From: Acidobacteriaceae bacterium
Lineage (GTDB): Bacteria > Acidobacteriota > Terriglobia > Terriglobales > Acidobacteriaceae
Reading direction: 5' to 3'
Length of the DNA stretch: 8,753 bases
Assembly: GCA_030049955.1 (NCBI GenBank)
Contig: JASIJX010000211.1
Span: 1-8,753, forward strand
The position numbers and the translations under genes are program-made. Shown one piece after another: positions 1 to 6,866 of the stretch. Within the stretch, counting starts at the first letter, position 1. Each line of letters starts with the position of its first letter. The notes under the pieces were generated by a model. That model was not told where the DNA came from. It did not search any database and saw only the letters and a list, made by a program, of their open reading frames with translations.

Positions 1-617
1 GTGTCGACATTCGAATCAGGCGTGTCGTCCCATTCAGCCTCGGCGTTGAGCGGCCGCACGCGCCTGCATTGGTGCGGGGCCAGCACCGTGAACTTGATGC
101 CATGCGCGGCAAGCAGCTCCAGCGTCTCGTTATCCACGGCGGTCTCGGCCAGCCACATGCCTTCGGGCTTTATGCCGTAGTGTTTTTCGTAATCGGCAAT
201 ACCCCAGCGGATCTGCGTGATGCGATCGCGCCGGCTGGCCAGTGGCATGATGATATGGTTGTAAACCTGCGCCATGGCCGAGCTGTGCCCGCCGAAGTTT
301 TTCCGGCTCTGCCGTTCGCCCTCCTGGATCATGCGATAGGTTCGCGGCGCGTTTTCCTTGAGCCAGCTCAGCAGCGTGGGCCCGAAATCGAAGCTGATGC
401 GCGCATAGTTGTTGGCGATGCGCGCAATCTTCTTTCTGCTGTTGAGGATGCGTGCAGCACCATTGGGCGCGTAGCACTCCGCGCAGATGCGCTCGTTCCA
501 GTCATGGAAGGGCGCAGCGGAGTCCTGAGTCTCCACCGTCTCCAGCCATGGGTTCTCGCGGGGTGGCTGGTAAAAATGGCCGTGAATGCAAAGGAAGCGT
601 TTGCCTGCAGTGGCCAT
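1..617 (-). CDS. GH57-family glycoside hydrolase, N-terminal part (cut by window edge)
   Basis: This is the first 205 codons of a minus-strand gene that leaves the window at base 1. Translation of the minus strand gives MATAGKRFLCIHGHFYQPPR at the start. The HGHFYQPP motif (residues 12-19) matches GH57 conserved region 1 (the HxQP type), and GMWLAETAV (residues 153-161) matches the region holding the GH57 catalytic nucleophile, so Glu158 is the likely nucleophile. The stretch QVYNHIIMPL (about 117-126) is also typical of this subgroup, which I recall as the long, often DUF3536-containing GH57 proteins acting on alpha-glucans. The catalytic Asp and C-terminal domains lie outside the window, so substrate cannot be judged. 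The start is placed at the ATG at 615-617 because an AGGA sits 5 nt upstream (623-626) and the conserved motif begins directly after. No signal peptide is visible, so it is probably cytoplasmic. It follows the glycosylase gene on the same strand after 110 bp. Confidence 0.87.
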   Translation of the reverse strand, partial: MATAGKRFLCIHGHFYQPPRENPWLETVETQDSAAPFHDWNERICAECYAPNGAARILNSRKKIARIANNYARISFDFGPTLLSWLKENAPRTYRMIQEGERQSRKNFGGHSSAMAQVYNHIIMPLASRRDRITQIRWGIADYEKHYGIKPEGMWLAETAVDNETLELLAAHGIKFTVLAPHQCRRVRPLNAEAEWDDTPDSNVD

Positions 618-727
618 GCAAATCCTGGTGGCAGCTACGCCATTTCGCAGCGGAGAGCCGTCCGCATTTTTCTATTTTACGGCGGTGGGCTTTATGGCGG
701 TTCTGCGGCCCAGGTAATTGCGCCGCC

Positions 728-1423
728 TCAGGCTCGTCCGTTCGGAGGCGTGCCGCGCGCAAGGTCACAGGCGCGCCACAGGTACCAGCTTGCCACGCTG
801 CGAAACGGCGCCCAGCGCTCGCCGCGCTTGAAGACCACGTCGGGCTTAGGCAGGTCGGCCGCTTCAATAGCGCGGTTCTTCGGCAGCTTGAGAAATGTAA
901 GCGCGTATCCCTTGCGGATGCCATAATCAGTTACCGGCAGCACGTTGGGACGGCCCATGCGGAAGATCAGCAGCATCTCGACCGTCCATGAGCCGATGCC
1001 GCGGACCTCGGTGAGACGTTCGACAATGTCTGCGTCGGACATCTTCACGATGGCCCGATGCGAGGGCACAGTGCCGTCGAGAGTTTTCGCGGCCAGGTCG
1101 CGCAGCGCCTTGATCTTGTTTCCGGAGACACCGGCCGCGCGCAGGCGCTCCTCGGGTGTATCGAGCAGGGCCTGCGGCGAGGGATCGCCCGAATAGATTT
1201 CGCGCACGCGCCGGTGGATCGTTGCCGCTGCCTTGCCGTGCAGTTGCTGGTAGAGGATCGACTCAAGCAGCGACTCGAAGGGCGAAGGCCACCGGTCGAG
1301 CCGCAACGCGAATTTGCCGACGCAGTCGATGAGCGTTGCCAGCTTAGCGTCGCTCGCGCGCAGGTGCGCAACTGCCTCGCCCGCGTCGAAAGGAAGCTTA
1401 CGGCTACCGCCGTTGTTCATCAT
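728..1423 (-). CDS. DNA-3-methyladenine glycosylase II-like (HhH-GPD, AlkA family)
   Basis: A complete 231-residue protein of the HhH-GPD superfamily, which flips out alkylated bases and cleaves their N-glycosidic bond in base excision repair. The helix-hairpin-helix is seen at about 137-150 (LTEVRGIGSWTVEM), followed by PVTDYGIRKG (163-172), where Asp166 is the expected catalytic aspartate. SILYQQLHGKAAATIHRR (55-72) is the conserved helix preceding the HhH, and WAPFRSVASWYLWRA (204-218) is the usual C-terminal motif. No Cys cluster for an iron-sulfur centre is present. It lacks the extra N-terminal domain of E. coli AlkA, as in the shorter bacterial and yeast MAG1-like forms. The start at 1421-1423 has AGGGG 7 nt upstream (1431-1435); the next codon is also ATG and could be used instead. 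It is divergent from the aldehyde dehydrogenase, with 114 bp between the starts. Confidence 0.93.
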   Translation of the reverse strand: MMNNGGSRKLPFDAGEAVAHLRASDAKLATLIDCVGKFALRLDRWPSPFESLLESILYQQLHGKAAATIHRRVREIYSGDPSPQALLDTPEERLRAAGVSGNKIKALRDLAAKTLDGTVPSHRAIVKMSDADIVERLTEVRGIGSWTVEMLLIFRMGRPNVLPVTDYGIRKGYALTFLKLPKNRAIEAADLPKPDVVFKRGERWAPFRSVASWYLWRACDLARGTPPNGRA

Positions 1424-1537
1424 ATTGGCACCCCTGAGGCAGATCGATTCTATCGAAGTCTCTCGGGAAGTGTGCTGCGGCCTGTGCTATCCCGCTTGTA
1501 CCATAAAGAAAAGATCGTCCCAGGGAGCAGCTACGCC

Positions 1538-2986
1538 ATGAAGATGCGGCCGGGAGCGCAAACCGGATTTCTATTGTGCGGCAAAGAGTGGACAGACGGC
1601 GAATCGTTCGAGGTGCGTTCGCCATGGGACCAGGGGCTTGTGGGCCGCGTTACCGTTGCTACGCGCGCCGACGCACGCCAGGCTGTGAATCACGCCGTTT
1701 CCAGCCTGCGGCGCACACGCGCGCTGCCGCGCTGGAAACGGCGCGAAATCCTCGAGAATGTGACCGCCTCTCTGATCGCGCAGAAGGAGCGCTTCGTGCA
1801 GCTCATCGTGGCAGAGGCGGGCAAGCCGCTGCGGCTGGCGCGGATTGAGGTCGATCGCGCGGTGATGACCTTTAAGACCGCTGCTGAAGAAGCGGCGCGG
1901 CTGGGTGGCGAGAACATTCCGCTCGATGTGACGCAGGGCAACGAGGGCCGCTGGGGCGTTGTGCAGCGCTTTCCGGTTGGTCCCGTTCTCGCGATCACGC
2001 CATTCAACTTTCCGCTGAATCTTGTGGCGCACAAGGTTGCTCCGGCTATTGCAGCCGGCTGCCCGATCATCCTCAAACCAGCGCCACAAACGCCGTTTAC
2101 CGCGCTAGCGTTGGGCGAGCTGATTCTCAAGGCTGGCTGGCCGGAAGATGCGCTCGCCATCCTCACGCTTTCGAACGCAGATACCGCATGGCTGGCCGAA
2201 AAGGAAGATCGCATCAAGCTTGTCAGCTTCACCGGCTCGGCCAGAGTCGGTTGGGAACTGAAAGCGCATTCCGGCCGCAAGCGCGTACTGCTCGAGTTAG
2301 GCGGAAACGCCGCGCTCATTGTTCACGCCGACTGGCCTTCACTCGACGAAGCCGCTGCACGAACCACGAATGCTGCCTTTGGCCATGCCGGCCAGTCGTG
2401 CGTGAGCGTGCAACGGGTGTTCGTGGATCGCGCTGTTTTCCAGACCTTCCTGTGGAAAATTGTGGACTGCGCCGCGAAGCTGCCCGCAGGCTGCGCCACA
2501 GATGAAGACACTGAAGTTGGGCCGCTCATCTGCCAGAGCGATGCCGAGCGCGTGGAGGGGTGGATCAAGGAAGCGATCGATGGTGGCGCCAAGCTGGTCG
2601 CTGGCGGTGAGCGGAGCGGATCCGTGATCACGCCCACCATTCTTACCGGGACTAAATCAGGGATGAAAGTGCGCGATGAAGAGATCTTCGGACCCGTGCT
2701 TTTGATCGAGCCGTACGATGACTTTGAGCAGGCGCTGGCGGAAGTAAACCACTCAAAGTACGGCCTGCAGGCGGGGCTGCTGACCCGCGATTCCGGCCGA
2801 ATCATGACCGCATACCGCGAGCTTGAAGTTGGCGCACTCATCGTAGGCGATACGCCTAACTGGCGCGTGGACCCCATGCCCTACGGTGGCGTTAAAGACT
2901 CCGGCCTGGGCCGCGAAGGGCTGCGCTGGGCTATCGAAGAAATGACCGAGCCCCGCATGTTGGTAATGACGGGAGTCGGTCAGTAA
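1538..2986 (+). CDS. NAD(P)-dependent aldehyde dehydrogenase
   Basis: A 482-residue, full-length member of the aldehyde dehydrogenase superfamily, oxidising an aldehyde to the carboxylate in the cytoplasm. The catalytic set is complete: Asn157 in PFNFPLN (oxyanion hole), Lys180 in ILKPAP (cofactor), Gly233 in FTGS (glycine motif), Glu253 in LELGGNA (general base), Cys288 in GQSCVSVQR (nucleophile) and EEIFGPV (381-387). The C-terminal stretch around residues 442-460 (RVDPMPYGGVKDSGLGRE) resembles the lactaldehyde dehydrogenase-like family 21 branch rather than betaine aldehyde or succinate semialdehyde enzymes, but the substrate is not readable from sequence. The usual VN before the substrate loop is VGD here (436-438). 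The frame stays open back to 1058, but that part is antisense to the glycosylase gene; the ATG at 1538 is chosen because AGGGAG (1522-1527) lies 10 nt upstream and the family's N-terminus begins here. A second ATG two codons on is possible. Confidence 0.93.
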   Translation: MKMRPGAQTGFLLCGKEWTDGESFEVRSPWDQGLVGRVTVATRADARQAVNHAVSSLRRTRALPRWKRREILENVTASLIAQKERFVQLIVAEAGKPLRLARIEVDRAVMTFKTAAEEAARLGGENIPLDVTQGNEGRWGVVQRFPVGPVLAITPFNFPLNLVAHKVAPAIAAGCPIILKPAPQTPFTALALGELILKAGWPEDALAILTLSNADTAWLAEKEDRIKLVSFTGSARVGWELKAHSGRKRVLLELGGNAALIVHADWPSLDEAAARTTNAAFGHAGQSCVSVQRVFVDRAVFQTFLWKIVDCAAKLPAGCATDEDTEVGPLICQSDAERVEGWIKEAIDGGAKLVAGGERSGSVITPTILTGTKSGMKVRDEEIFGPVLLIEPYDDFEQALAEVNHSKYGLQAGLLTRDSGRIMTAYRELEVGALIVGDTPNWRVDPMPYGGVKDSGLGREGLRWAIEEMTEPRMLVMTGVGQ

Positions 2987-3010
2987 GAGCGAAATCGTTC
3001 GTCGCCAACG

Positions 3011-3029
3011 CTCGGCAACGTGTGCCGAG
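3011..3029 (+). terminator. hairpin downstream of the aldehyde dehydrogenase gene
   Basis: A perfect 7-bp stem (CTCGGCA / TGCCGAG) with the 5-nt loop ACGTG lies 24 nt after the stop codon. No T-run follows, so it may be a weak or Rho-assisted end, a 3' stabilising hairpin, or chance. It is the only strong hairpin seen before the convergent small gene. Confidence 0.35.
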
Positions 3030-3124
3030 TCATTCAGCGACTAACTGGAAGGCGCACGAATGCCGACCGCGCTGCATCGCTGCGCCGCGCGATCTAACTC
3101 ACAAACTGTTTCCCGGGGTACTTA

Positions 3125-3382
3125 CTACTTGGAGCTCTTGGCGCCTTTTGCCTTCTGCGCTGCCCAACGCTTGCGCTGCGCATCGGCAATCCGCTTGCGG
3201 GCCTCGGCGCTCAGTACGCGCTTGCGGCGGCGACCTGCGGGCTTGGACGGGGAGGTGTTCTTCACGTGCGCTGGAACCTTACCGGCGCTGCTCAGCAGCG
3301 CGCGTGCCTGCGTGAGCCGTGCGATCTCAGAATCTATTTGAGCTAGAATCGAGTCAATCGTCATATCGGAAGCATACAACAT
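3125..3382 (-). CDS. small protein with basic C-terminal tail, unknown function
   Basis: An 85-residue protein I do not recognise by function. Residues 7-32 (from MTIDSILAQIDSEIARL) should form an amphipathic helix suited to dimerisation. A flexible Pro/Ser linker follows, then a strongly basic segment (GRRRKR, 50-55) and a Lys/Arg/Ala-rich helix with ARKRIADAQRKRWAAQKAK (61-79). The tail pattern RIAxAQRxRWA recurs in many small Acidobacteria proteins as far as I recall. A helix plus basic tail suggests nucleic-acid binding or a nucleoid-associated role, but that is inference. The start at 3380-3382 has a weak AGG-type site 6-8 nt upstream; the Met at codon 7 (3362-3364) is a real alternative, since the recognisable helix begins there, and would give 79 residues. 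The upstream 3383-3415 segment is AT-rich and probably carries the promoter. It is convergent with the aldehyde dehydrogenase gene. Confidence 0.72.
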   Translation of the reverse strand: MLYASDMTIDSILAQIDSEIARLTQARALLSSAGKVPAHVKNTSPSKPAGRRRKRVLSAEARKRIADAQRKRWAAQKAKGAKSSK

Positions 3383-3465
3383 AAAGGCCTATCTTGCATA
3401 TTAATAGTTCTCTAAGCGTCCGGCGGCGCAACTTATCCGGTAATACCCGCCCACTCCTCCTTAGT

Positions 3466-3911
3466 TCACACGGTTAGCTTCTCAACCGCGGGCAAAGCGC
3501 CGCGCGCCGCTCTCGAGCGCGACAAGCTAAAGCCGCATAACATGAGCCAGAGAAACCCCGGGAAACGAACCAGCGGAATCAGAAGCAGAGTAGAGCGGGT
3601 AAGGAGCGTAAACCAGCTTATCGCGCAGCAGATAGCCAGCAGAATGCCGAAGACAGCGATCCATCGGGAAGTATTTTGGCAAAGAGCGCCGACACGGAGA
3701 TCCCGGCTATAAGCAATCCCATTGGGACAGAGAAGCCCGGGCCGCCAAAGGCAAACTGCAAGTAATAGAGCGCCTGGGTAAGGACGGGATTTTGCGCAAT
3801 GGCTGCGCCGGCCATTGCCCATAGAACGCAGGCTGAGGCGATCATATTCCATGAAGTAGCAAAGCCGCCAAAGAGCGCGATCGAACTGCCCGCCACGACC
3901 GCCGGCGCCAT
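3466..3911 (-). pseudogene. frameshifted, 5'-truncated integral membrane protein
   Basis: Two minus-strand frames join into one membrane protein. Frame one starts at the ATG at 3911 and carries hydrophobic segments and LQFAFGGPGFSVPMGLLIAG, ending in ALFAKILP. The second frame then continues with WIAVFGILLAICCAISWF, further hydrophobic segments and a stop at 3466-3468. The switch falls at CTTCCCGATGG (minus strand); adding one C gives Leu-Pro-Arg-Trp and restores a single frame of about 148 residues with about four membrane spans. So one base is missing in the run at 3666-3668. I recall intact relatives of this GGPGFSVP-containing hypothetical membrane family as longer at the N-terminus, and an in-frame TAA lies just before the ATG at 3911, so the 5' part is probably lost too. 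The 5' edge meets a truncated MarR gene on the opposite strand. Function is unknown. The frameshift could also be a sequencing error. Confidence 0.7.
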
Positions 3912-4142
3912 GCCGTGTATTTATCCGAAGCAGGAAGAGCGGCAATGCGGCAGATCGCTGAAGTTTCCTGCAAGCATCAGCGGAGTCTGCTGGCCGCGCT
4001 CAGCGAGGAAGAGCAAAATCGGCTCGGTGAATTTCTTGAGCGTGTTGCCGACCAGCAAGGACTGACGCACGGCGTCCATCCCGGTTACCGGCGACTTGCC
4101 CGGCCACTTGCCGAACCGTGCGACGATCGGCCCCGCACGTAG
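3891..4142 (+). pseudogene. MarR-family transcriptional regulator, C-terminal remnant
   Basis: The plus-strand frame reads HDRRRHAVYLSEAGRAAM and then continues through a long helix (KHQRSLLAALSEEEQNRLGE) to ADQQGLTHGVHPGYRRL and a stop at 4140-4142. DRRRHAVYLSEAGR is the tip of the winged-helix wing in MarR proteins, and the rest is their C-terminal dimerisation helix; the QQGLTxGVHPGYRRL end is known from one MarR subgroup. The DNA-recognition helices that should precede the wing are absent: the bases upstream belong to the membrane-protein remnant on the other strand. A GTG at 3915 gives an open frame of 75 residues, but without the DNA-binding helices it cannot act as a normal regulator. 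Exact left boundary is uncertain within about 3880-3915. It is most likely a gene fragment left by a deletion. Confidence 0.72.
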
Positions 4143-4175
4143 AGAAAGTTGCGCTGATTTGTGCCGAAACAGCTA

Positions 4176-4204
4176 GGGCGGGAAGAGCTCATGCTCTCCC
4201 GCCC
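4176..4204 (-). terminator. GC-rich hairpin between convergent units
   Basis: GGGCGGGAAGAGC (4176-4188) and GCTCTCCCGCCC (4193-4204) form a stem of about 12 bp with one bulged base and a TCAT loop. On the minus strand it follows the stop of the His-rich protein gene by about 20 nt and is followed by TAGCTGTTTC, a poor T-run. On the plus strand ACTTTCT follows. It probably ends transcription of the minus-strand gene and could work in both directions. Confidence 0.6.
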
Positions 4205-4224
4205 CGATACTTTCTGTTGGCCGG

Positions 4225-4749
4225 TTATCCCAGATACATTACGTGCACATAAGTGCCCAGCCGCTCGTTGTAGGCCAAGTACCATCCGGGGTGGTCGGGA
4301 TCTTCATAAATAATGATGGGGTCTGAGTCCCACAGCCAGCCGTCGGTGTAAGCCACATCGAATGGCGCCACGTTCCAATACCAGCCATTGAACCAGAAGC
4401 GTCCTGGTCCTCCGCCGGCCAGATGCCACACATGCCCGGGCCCAAATCCGCCGGTAAAGTGGCCGTGCTCCCAAGGATGATCGAGATGATAGTGCGGATC
4501 GTTTCGGCCGGTGTCATGGCCTACCCACACTTTGCCATCGACGTGCGGCGCGCTGGGATGTCCCGGATGATCCGCAAAGTTGTGCCCGTTCTCATAGTGT
4601 TGGGGAGTGCCATGATACGGCGCCGGGCCGCGAGCCGGCGGCGCGCCGTGCGGCGCCCCATGCTGATCTCCGTGTTGAGCAAAGACCGGTACTGCGAGCG
4701 GTGCTGCGGCAAGTGCTACTGCCATCAATGCTGCCTGCGCAATACGCAT
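4225..4749 (-). CDS. His-rich secreted protein, unknown function
   Basis: A 174-residue protein with a clear Sec signal peptide ([20 protein letters not shown], cleavage likely after VFA at 22-24), so it is exported. The mature part starts with a His/Pro/Gly-rich low-complexity stretch ([20 protein letters not shown]) and holds 19 histidines in total, many as HxxH or HxH pairs (for example 61/64, 86/88/91, 95/97). The second half is aromatic and acidic, with [17 protein letters not shown] (118-134) and [16 protein letters not shown] (145-160), ending in YVHVMYLG. I recall similar secreted proteins as common and uncharacterised in Acidobacteria. The histidines suggest divalent-metal binding in the envelope, which is inference only. 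The start is well fixed: AGGAGGG (4754-4760) lies 4 nt upstream of the ATG at 4747-4749. It stands alone on its strand, with a hairpin after its stop. Confidence 0.8.
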   Translation of the reverse strand: MRIAQAALMAVALAAAPLAVPVFAQHGDQHGAPHGAPPARGPAPYHGTPQHYENGHNFADHPGHPSAPHVDGKVWVGHDTGRNDPHYHLDHPWEHGHFTGGFGPGHVWHLAGGGPGRFWFNGWYWNVAPFDVAYTDGWLWDSDPIIIYEDPDHPGWYLAYNERLGTYVHVMYLG

Positions 4750-4753
4750 CGTT

Positions 4754-4760
4754 CCCTCCT
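4754..4760 (-). promoter_or_regulatory. strong Shine-Dalgarno of the His-rich protein gene
   Basis: The minus strand reads AGGAGGG followed by four bases and the ATG. This full-consensus site fixes the start and predicts efficient translation, unlike the weak sites of most neighbours. Confidence 0.75.
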
Positions 4761-5015
4761 TTTGGGTTTCGCCTTTCCGGCTCCCGCAACGTCCGCCATC
4801 GATCGACTTCGCACTTATTAACGATCACTGGCGGCATCTCGCCGGACAGGTCATCTTACATCGCCACGATCAAACCCCGCGATAAGTATCGAGTTGCGCT
4901 GACGTGCGGGATTGGCAGTTTTGAACGGCACGGCTTTTAGCCTGCGAACATTGCGGGCTTCAGTCCGTAATCAAGCTCCCAGAAAAACGACTGAGTCTTT
5001 GAACTCTGAAGGTTG

Positions 5016-5031
5016 AAAAAATGCATTTTTT
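5016..5031. repeat. 16-bp perfect palindrome
   Basis: AAAAAATGCATTTTTT reads the same on both strands. A short A-tract/T-tract palindrome like this is expected to curve DNA and can serve as an operator half-site pair. It sits inside the AT-rich island, far from any start codon, so its target is not evident. Confidence 0.6.
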
Positions 5032-5077
5032 TACTAAGTGTGAGAAACAATCGACTTAGCGAACCAATGCCTACAAG

Positions 5078-5119
5078 TGTATGAAAACAAAGACAATGAT
5101 TTATAACTGTATGAAAACA
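5078..5119 (+). repeat. 12-bp direct repeat, two copies 30 bp apart
   Basis: TGTATGAAAACA occurs at 5078-5089 and again at 5108-5119, exactly identical, with start points 30 bp apart, close to three helical turns. The bases between are AT-rich (ACAATGATTTATAAC). Same-face spacing is what paired protein-binding sites show, but two copies are too few to call iterons. Confidence 0.6.
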
Positions 5120-5310
5120 GGTATTTTCCCAGTTGCGACAGAATGCTTTCGATTCACGCTGAAAATTTCAAGCTATCAAAATCAACCTTAATTCGCGGCA
5201 AAGTTTGCGAAGAAAATTTCGAGGTTGGGTCAGATTGAATGGGGAAGGGTGTCTTGTGGCTTTCACAAGAGAAATGTTACTGCTCGAGTCGCCAACCGCG
5301 CCGAACAAAT

Positions 5311-5342
5311 TGAATAAGAAAGGACGAGCCTCGGCCCGTCCT
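5311..5342 (-). terminator. intrinsic terminator of glyA
   Basis: On the minus strand the hairpin AGGACGGG / CTCGTCCT (one G-U pair, loop CCGAGG) lies 26 nt after the glyA stop and is followed directly by TTCTTATTCA. An 8-bp stem with a T-rich tail is a good Rho-independent terminator. Confidence 0.8.
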
Positions 5343-5368
5343 CTCGACCGCTGCACTTATCGGCAAAA

Positions 5369-6649
5369 CTACGCGTGTACCTCGGCTGGCGTACGCCTCC
5401 ACGCGTAGAGCGGGAACTGGTTGGCCAGCTCGGCCACTTCGCCGCGAATACGCTCAAGAGCCGCATCGTCGTTGCGCACCTCGAGCGCCTTGGTGATCCA
5501 CTTGGCGATCTGCCGCATCTCCGGTTCCTTCATGCCGCGCGTGGTCAAGGCCGGCGTGCCAACGCGAATGCCCGAAGGCTTGAGCGGCGGGTTGGTATCC
5601 CAGGGAATCGAGTTCTTATTTACGGTGATGCCGGCCTTGCCCAGCGCCGCTTCTGCCTCGTTGCCGAGGATGCCTTTCTGGAAGACATCCACCAGCATCA
5701 GGTGATTATCTGTTCCACCCGATACCAGCCGGAAGCCTACAGCCTGCAATCCTTCTGCGAGCGCTTTGGCATTCGCGATGATCTGCGCCGCGTAAGCGCG
5801 GAACTCTGGCCGCAGCGCTTCGCCGAGCGCTACCGCCTTGGCGGCGACGATATGCACGAGCGGCCCGCCCTGCTCGCCGGGGAAGACAGACTTATCGACA
5901 GCCTGCGCGAGATCCTTGTTGCAGATGATCAGGCCGGCGCGCGGGCCGCGCAGCGTCTTATGAGTGGTAGTGGTGGTAATGTGCGTGTGCGGCACCGGCG
6001 ATGGGTGCACGCCGCCCGCGACCAAACCGGCGACGTGCGCCATGTCGAAGAGATAAATTGCGCCGACCTTGTCGGCGATCTGGCGCATGCGGGCAAAGTC
6101 CCACAGCCGCGGATAGGCGCTGGCGCCGCCGATGATGAGCTTGGGCTTCTCCTGCAGAGCGACAGCTTCCATCTCGTCGTAATCGATGGTTTCGGTGTCT
6201 TTGCGGACGTGATAGAAGGTCGTCCGGTAAAGCTTGCCGCTGAAGCTGAGCCGGTGGCCGTGGGTCAGGTGGCCGCCGTGCGAAAGGTCGAGACCGAGGA
6301 TGGTATCGCCGGGCTGCAGCACAGCCGCGTAGGCCGAAGCATTGGCCTGCGAGCCCGAGTGAGGCTGCACGTTGATGTGCTCGCCGCCAAAAAGCTGGCG
6401 CGACCGCTCGCGGGCAAGGTTTTCGACAATGTCGGCATACTCGCAGCCGCCGTAATAGCGCTTGCCCGGGTAGCCCTCAGCATATTTGTTGGTAAACACC
6501 GAGCCAGCCGCCTCGAGCACCGCCTCGGAGACGAAATTCTCGCTGGCGATCATCTCCAGCCCCTCGTGCTGGCGGAGAGTTTCGTGGTCAATGGCGGCGG
6601 CAACTTCAGGGTCAGCCTGCGCAAGCGGAAGCGACATGCGGTCGGTCAT
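5369..6649 (-). CDS. glyA: serine hydroxymethyltransferase
   Basis: A complete 426-residue PLP enzyme that interconverts serine plus tetrahydrofolate with glycine plus 5,10-methylene-tetrahydrofolate, the main source of one-carbon units. The family signature is intact: IASENF (34-39), [13 protein letters not shown] (57-69), QPHSGSQAN (95-103), DMAHVAGL (202-209, Asp202 and His205 contacting PLP) and [15 protein letters not shown] (225-239), where Lys231 forms the Schiff base; SGIRVGTPA (359-367) holds the carboxylate-binding Arg362. Length fits the bacterial family. The ATG at 6647-6649 has no Shine-Dalgarno upstream, and the internal Met at codon 5 has none either; the alignment with the family starts near codon 6, so either is compatible. 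A TAGAAT box ends 6 nt before the first ATG, suggesting leaderless transcription. It is a single-gene unit closed by the hairpin at 5311-5342. Confidence 0.98.
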   Translation of the reverse strand: MTDRMSLPLAQADPEVAAAIDHETLRQHEGLEMIASENFVSEAVLEAAGSVFTNKYAEGYPGKRYYGGCEYADIVENLARERSRQLFGGEHINVQPHSGSQANASAYAAVLQPGDTILGLDLSHGGHLTHGHRLSFSGKLYRTTFYHVRKDTETIDYDEMEAVALQEKPKLIIGGASAYPRLWDFARMRQIADKVGAIYLFDMAHVAGLVAGGVHPSPVPHTHITTTTTHKTLRGPRAGLIICNKDLAQAVDKSVFPGEQGGPLVHIVAAKAVALGEALRPEFRAYAAQIIANAKALAEGLQAVGFRLVSGGTDNHLMLVDVFQKGILGNEAEAALGKAGITVNKNSIPWDTNPPLKPSGIRVGTPALTTRGMKEPEMRQIAKWITKALEVRNDDAALERIRGEVAELANQFPLYAWRRTPAEVHA

Positions 6650-6655
6650 AGTTAA

Positions 6656-6661
6656 ATTCTA
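6656..6661 (-). promoter_or_regulatory. -10-like box of glyA, possibly leaderless
   Basis: The minus strand reads TAGAAT then TTAACT and the glyA ATG. TAGAAT differs from TATAAT at one base, and its distance places the expected transcription start at or next to the A of the start codon. No good -35 was found 16-18 nt upstream. Confidence 0.4.
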
Positions 6662-6837
6662 CGGCAAAAGGCGACGGGGGTTGCTGGATGAAGCTGGCAG
6701 GAAAAAGGTGGTGCGAGTACTGGAGTTGCGCAGACGACTTCGATGAGGCGAGACTTCGACCCGCCATAGAAACCGCAAGCTGCTGATAAGTTGCGCGCGC
6801 CGGCGAACGATTGTGCAGAAAAGTTATCGAGTTACCT

Positions 6838-6866
6838 GCGACATATGATCAACGCGGAAATATGAT
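6838..6866 (+). promoter_or_regulatory. promoter of the secreted repeat protein
   Basis: GCGACA (6838-6843, four of six bases matching TTGACA) and TATGAT (6861-6866, one mismatch to TATAAT) are separated by 17 bp. The octamer ATATGATC occurs twice, at 6843-6850 in the spacer and at 6860-6867 over the -10 box, so the first copy may be a second -10 or part of a binding site. The predicted leader is about 80 nt. Confidence 0.5.

Larger units (their letters stand above)
4761..5310. other. gene-free stretch with AT-rich island
   Basis: No coding region is supported here; the short open frames on both strands lack ribosome binding sites and one crosses the glyA terminator. The first part should hold the promoter of the His-rich protein gene, but no convincing -35/-10 pair was picked. 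From about 4975 to 5225 the DNA becomes clearly richer in A and T than the flanks. It contains a 16-bp palindrome (5016-5031), a 12-bp direct repeat (5078-5089 and 5108-5119) and a 6-bp inverted pair, CTAAGT (5034-5039) and ACTTAG (5054-5059). It could be a regulatory region, a small RNA locus or acquired DNA. Confidence 0.5.

Noticed and set aside
130..477. A 115-codon minus-strand open frame inside the GH57 gene
   Set aside because: It is an out-of-frame shadow on the same strand; the frame starting at 617 carries the GH57 motifs.
69..926. A 285-codon plus-strand open frame across the left edge
   Set aside because: It runs antisense to the GH57 and glycosylase genes, both of which show catalytic motifs on the minus strand.
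1058..1537. N-terminal extension of the aldehyde dehydrogenase by 160 codons
   Set aside because: The extension is antisense to the well-supported glycosylase gene and has no aldehyde dehydrogenase features; the ATG at 1538 has a ribosome binding site and starts at the family's normal N-terminus.
4975..5225. A replication origin or iteron array in the AT-rich island
   Set aside because: Only two copies of the 12-mer exist, and no DnaA-box cluster or replication gene is nearby.
5375..6655. A 426-codon open frame on the plus strand fully antisense to glyA
   Set aside because: It mirrors glyA codon structure, which in GC-rich DNA leaves the antisense frame open; it shows no family motif and no ribosome binding site, while the opposite strand is unmistakable serine hydroxymethyltransferase.
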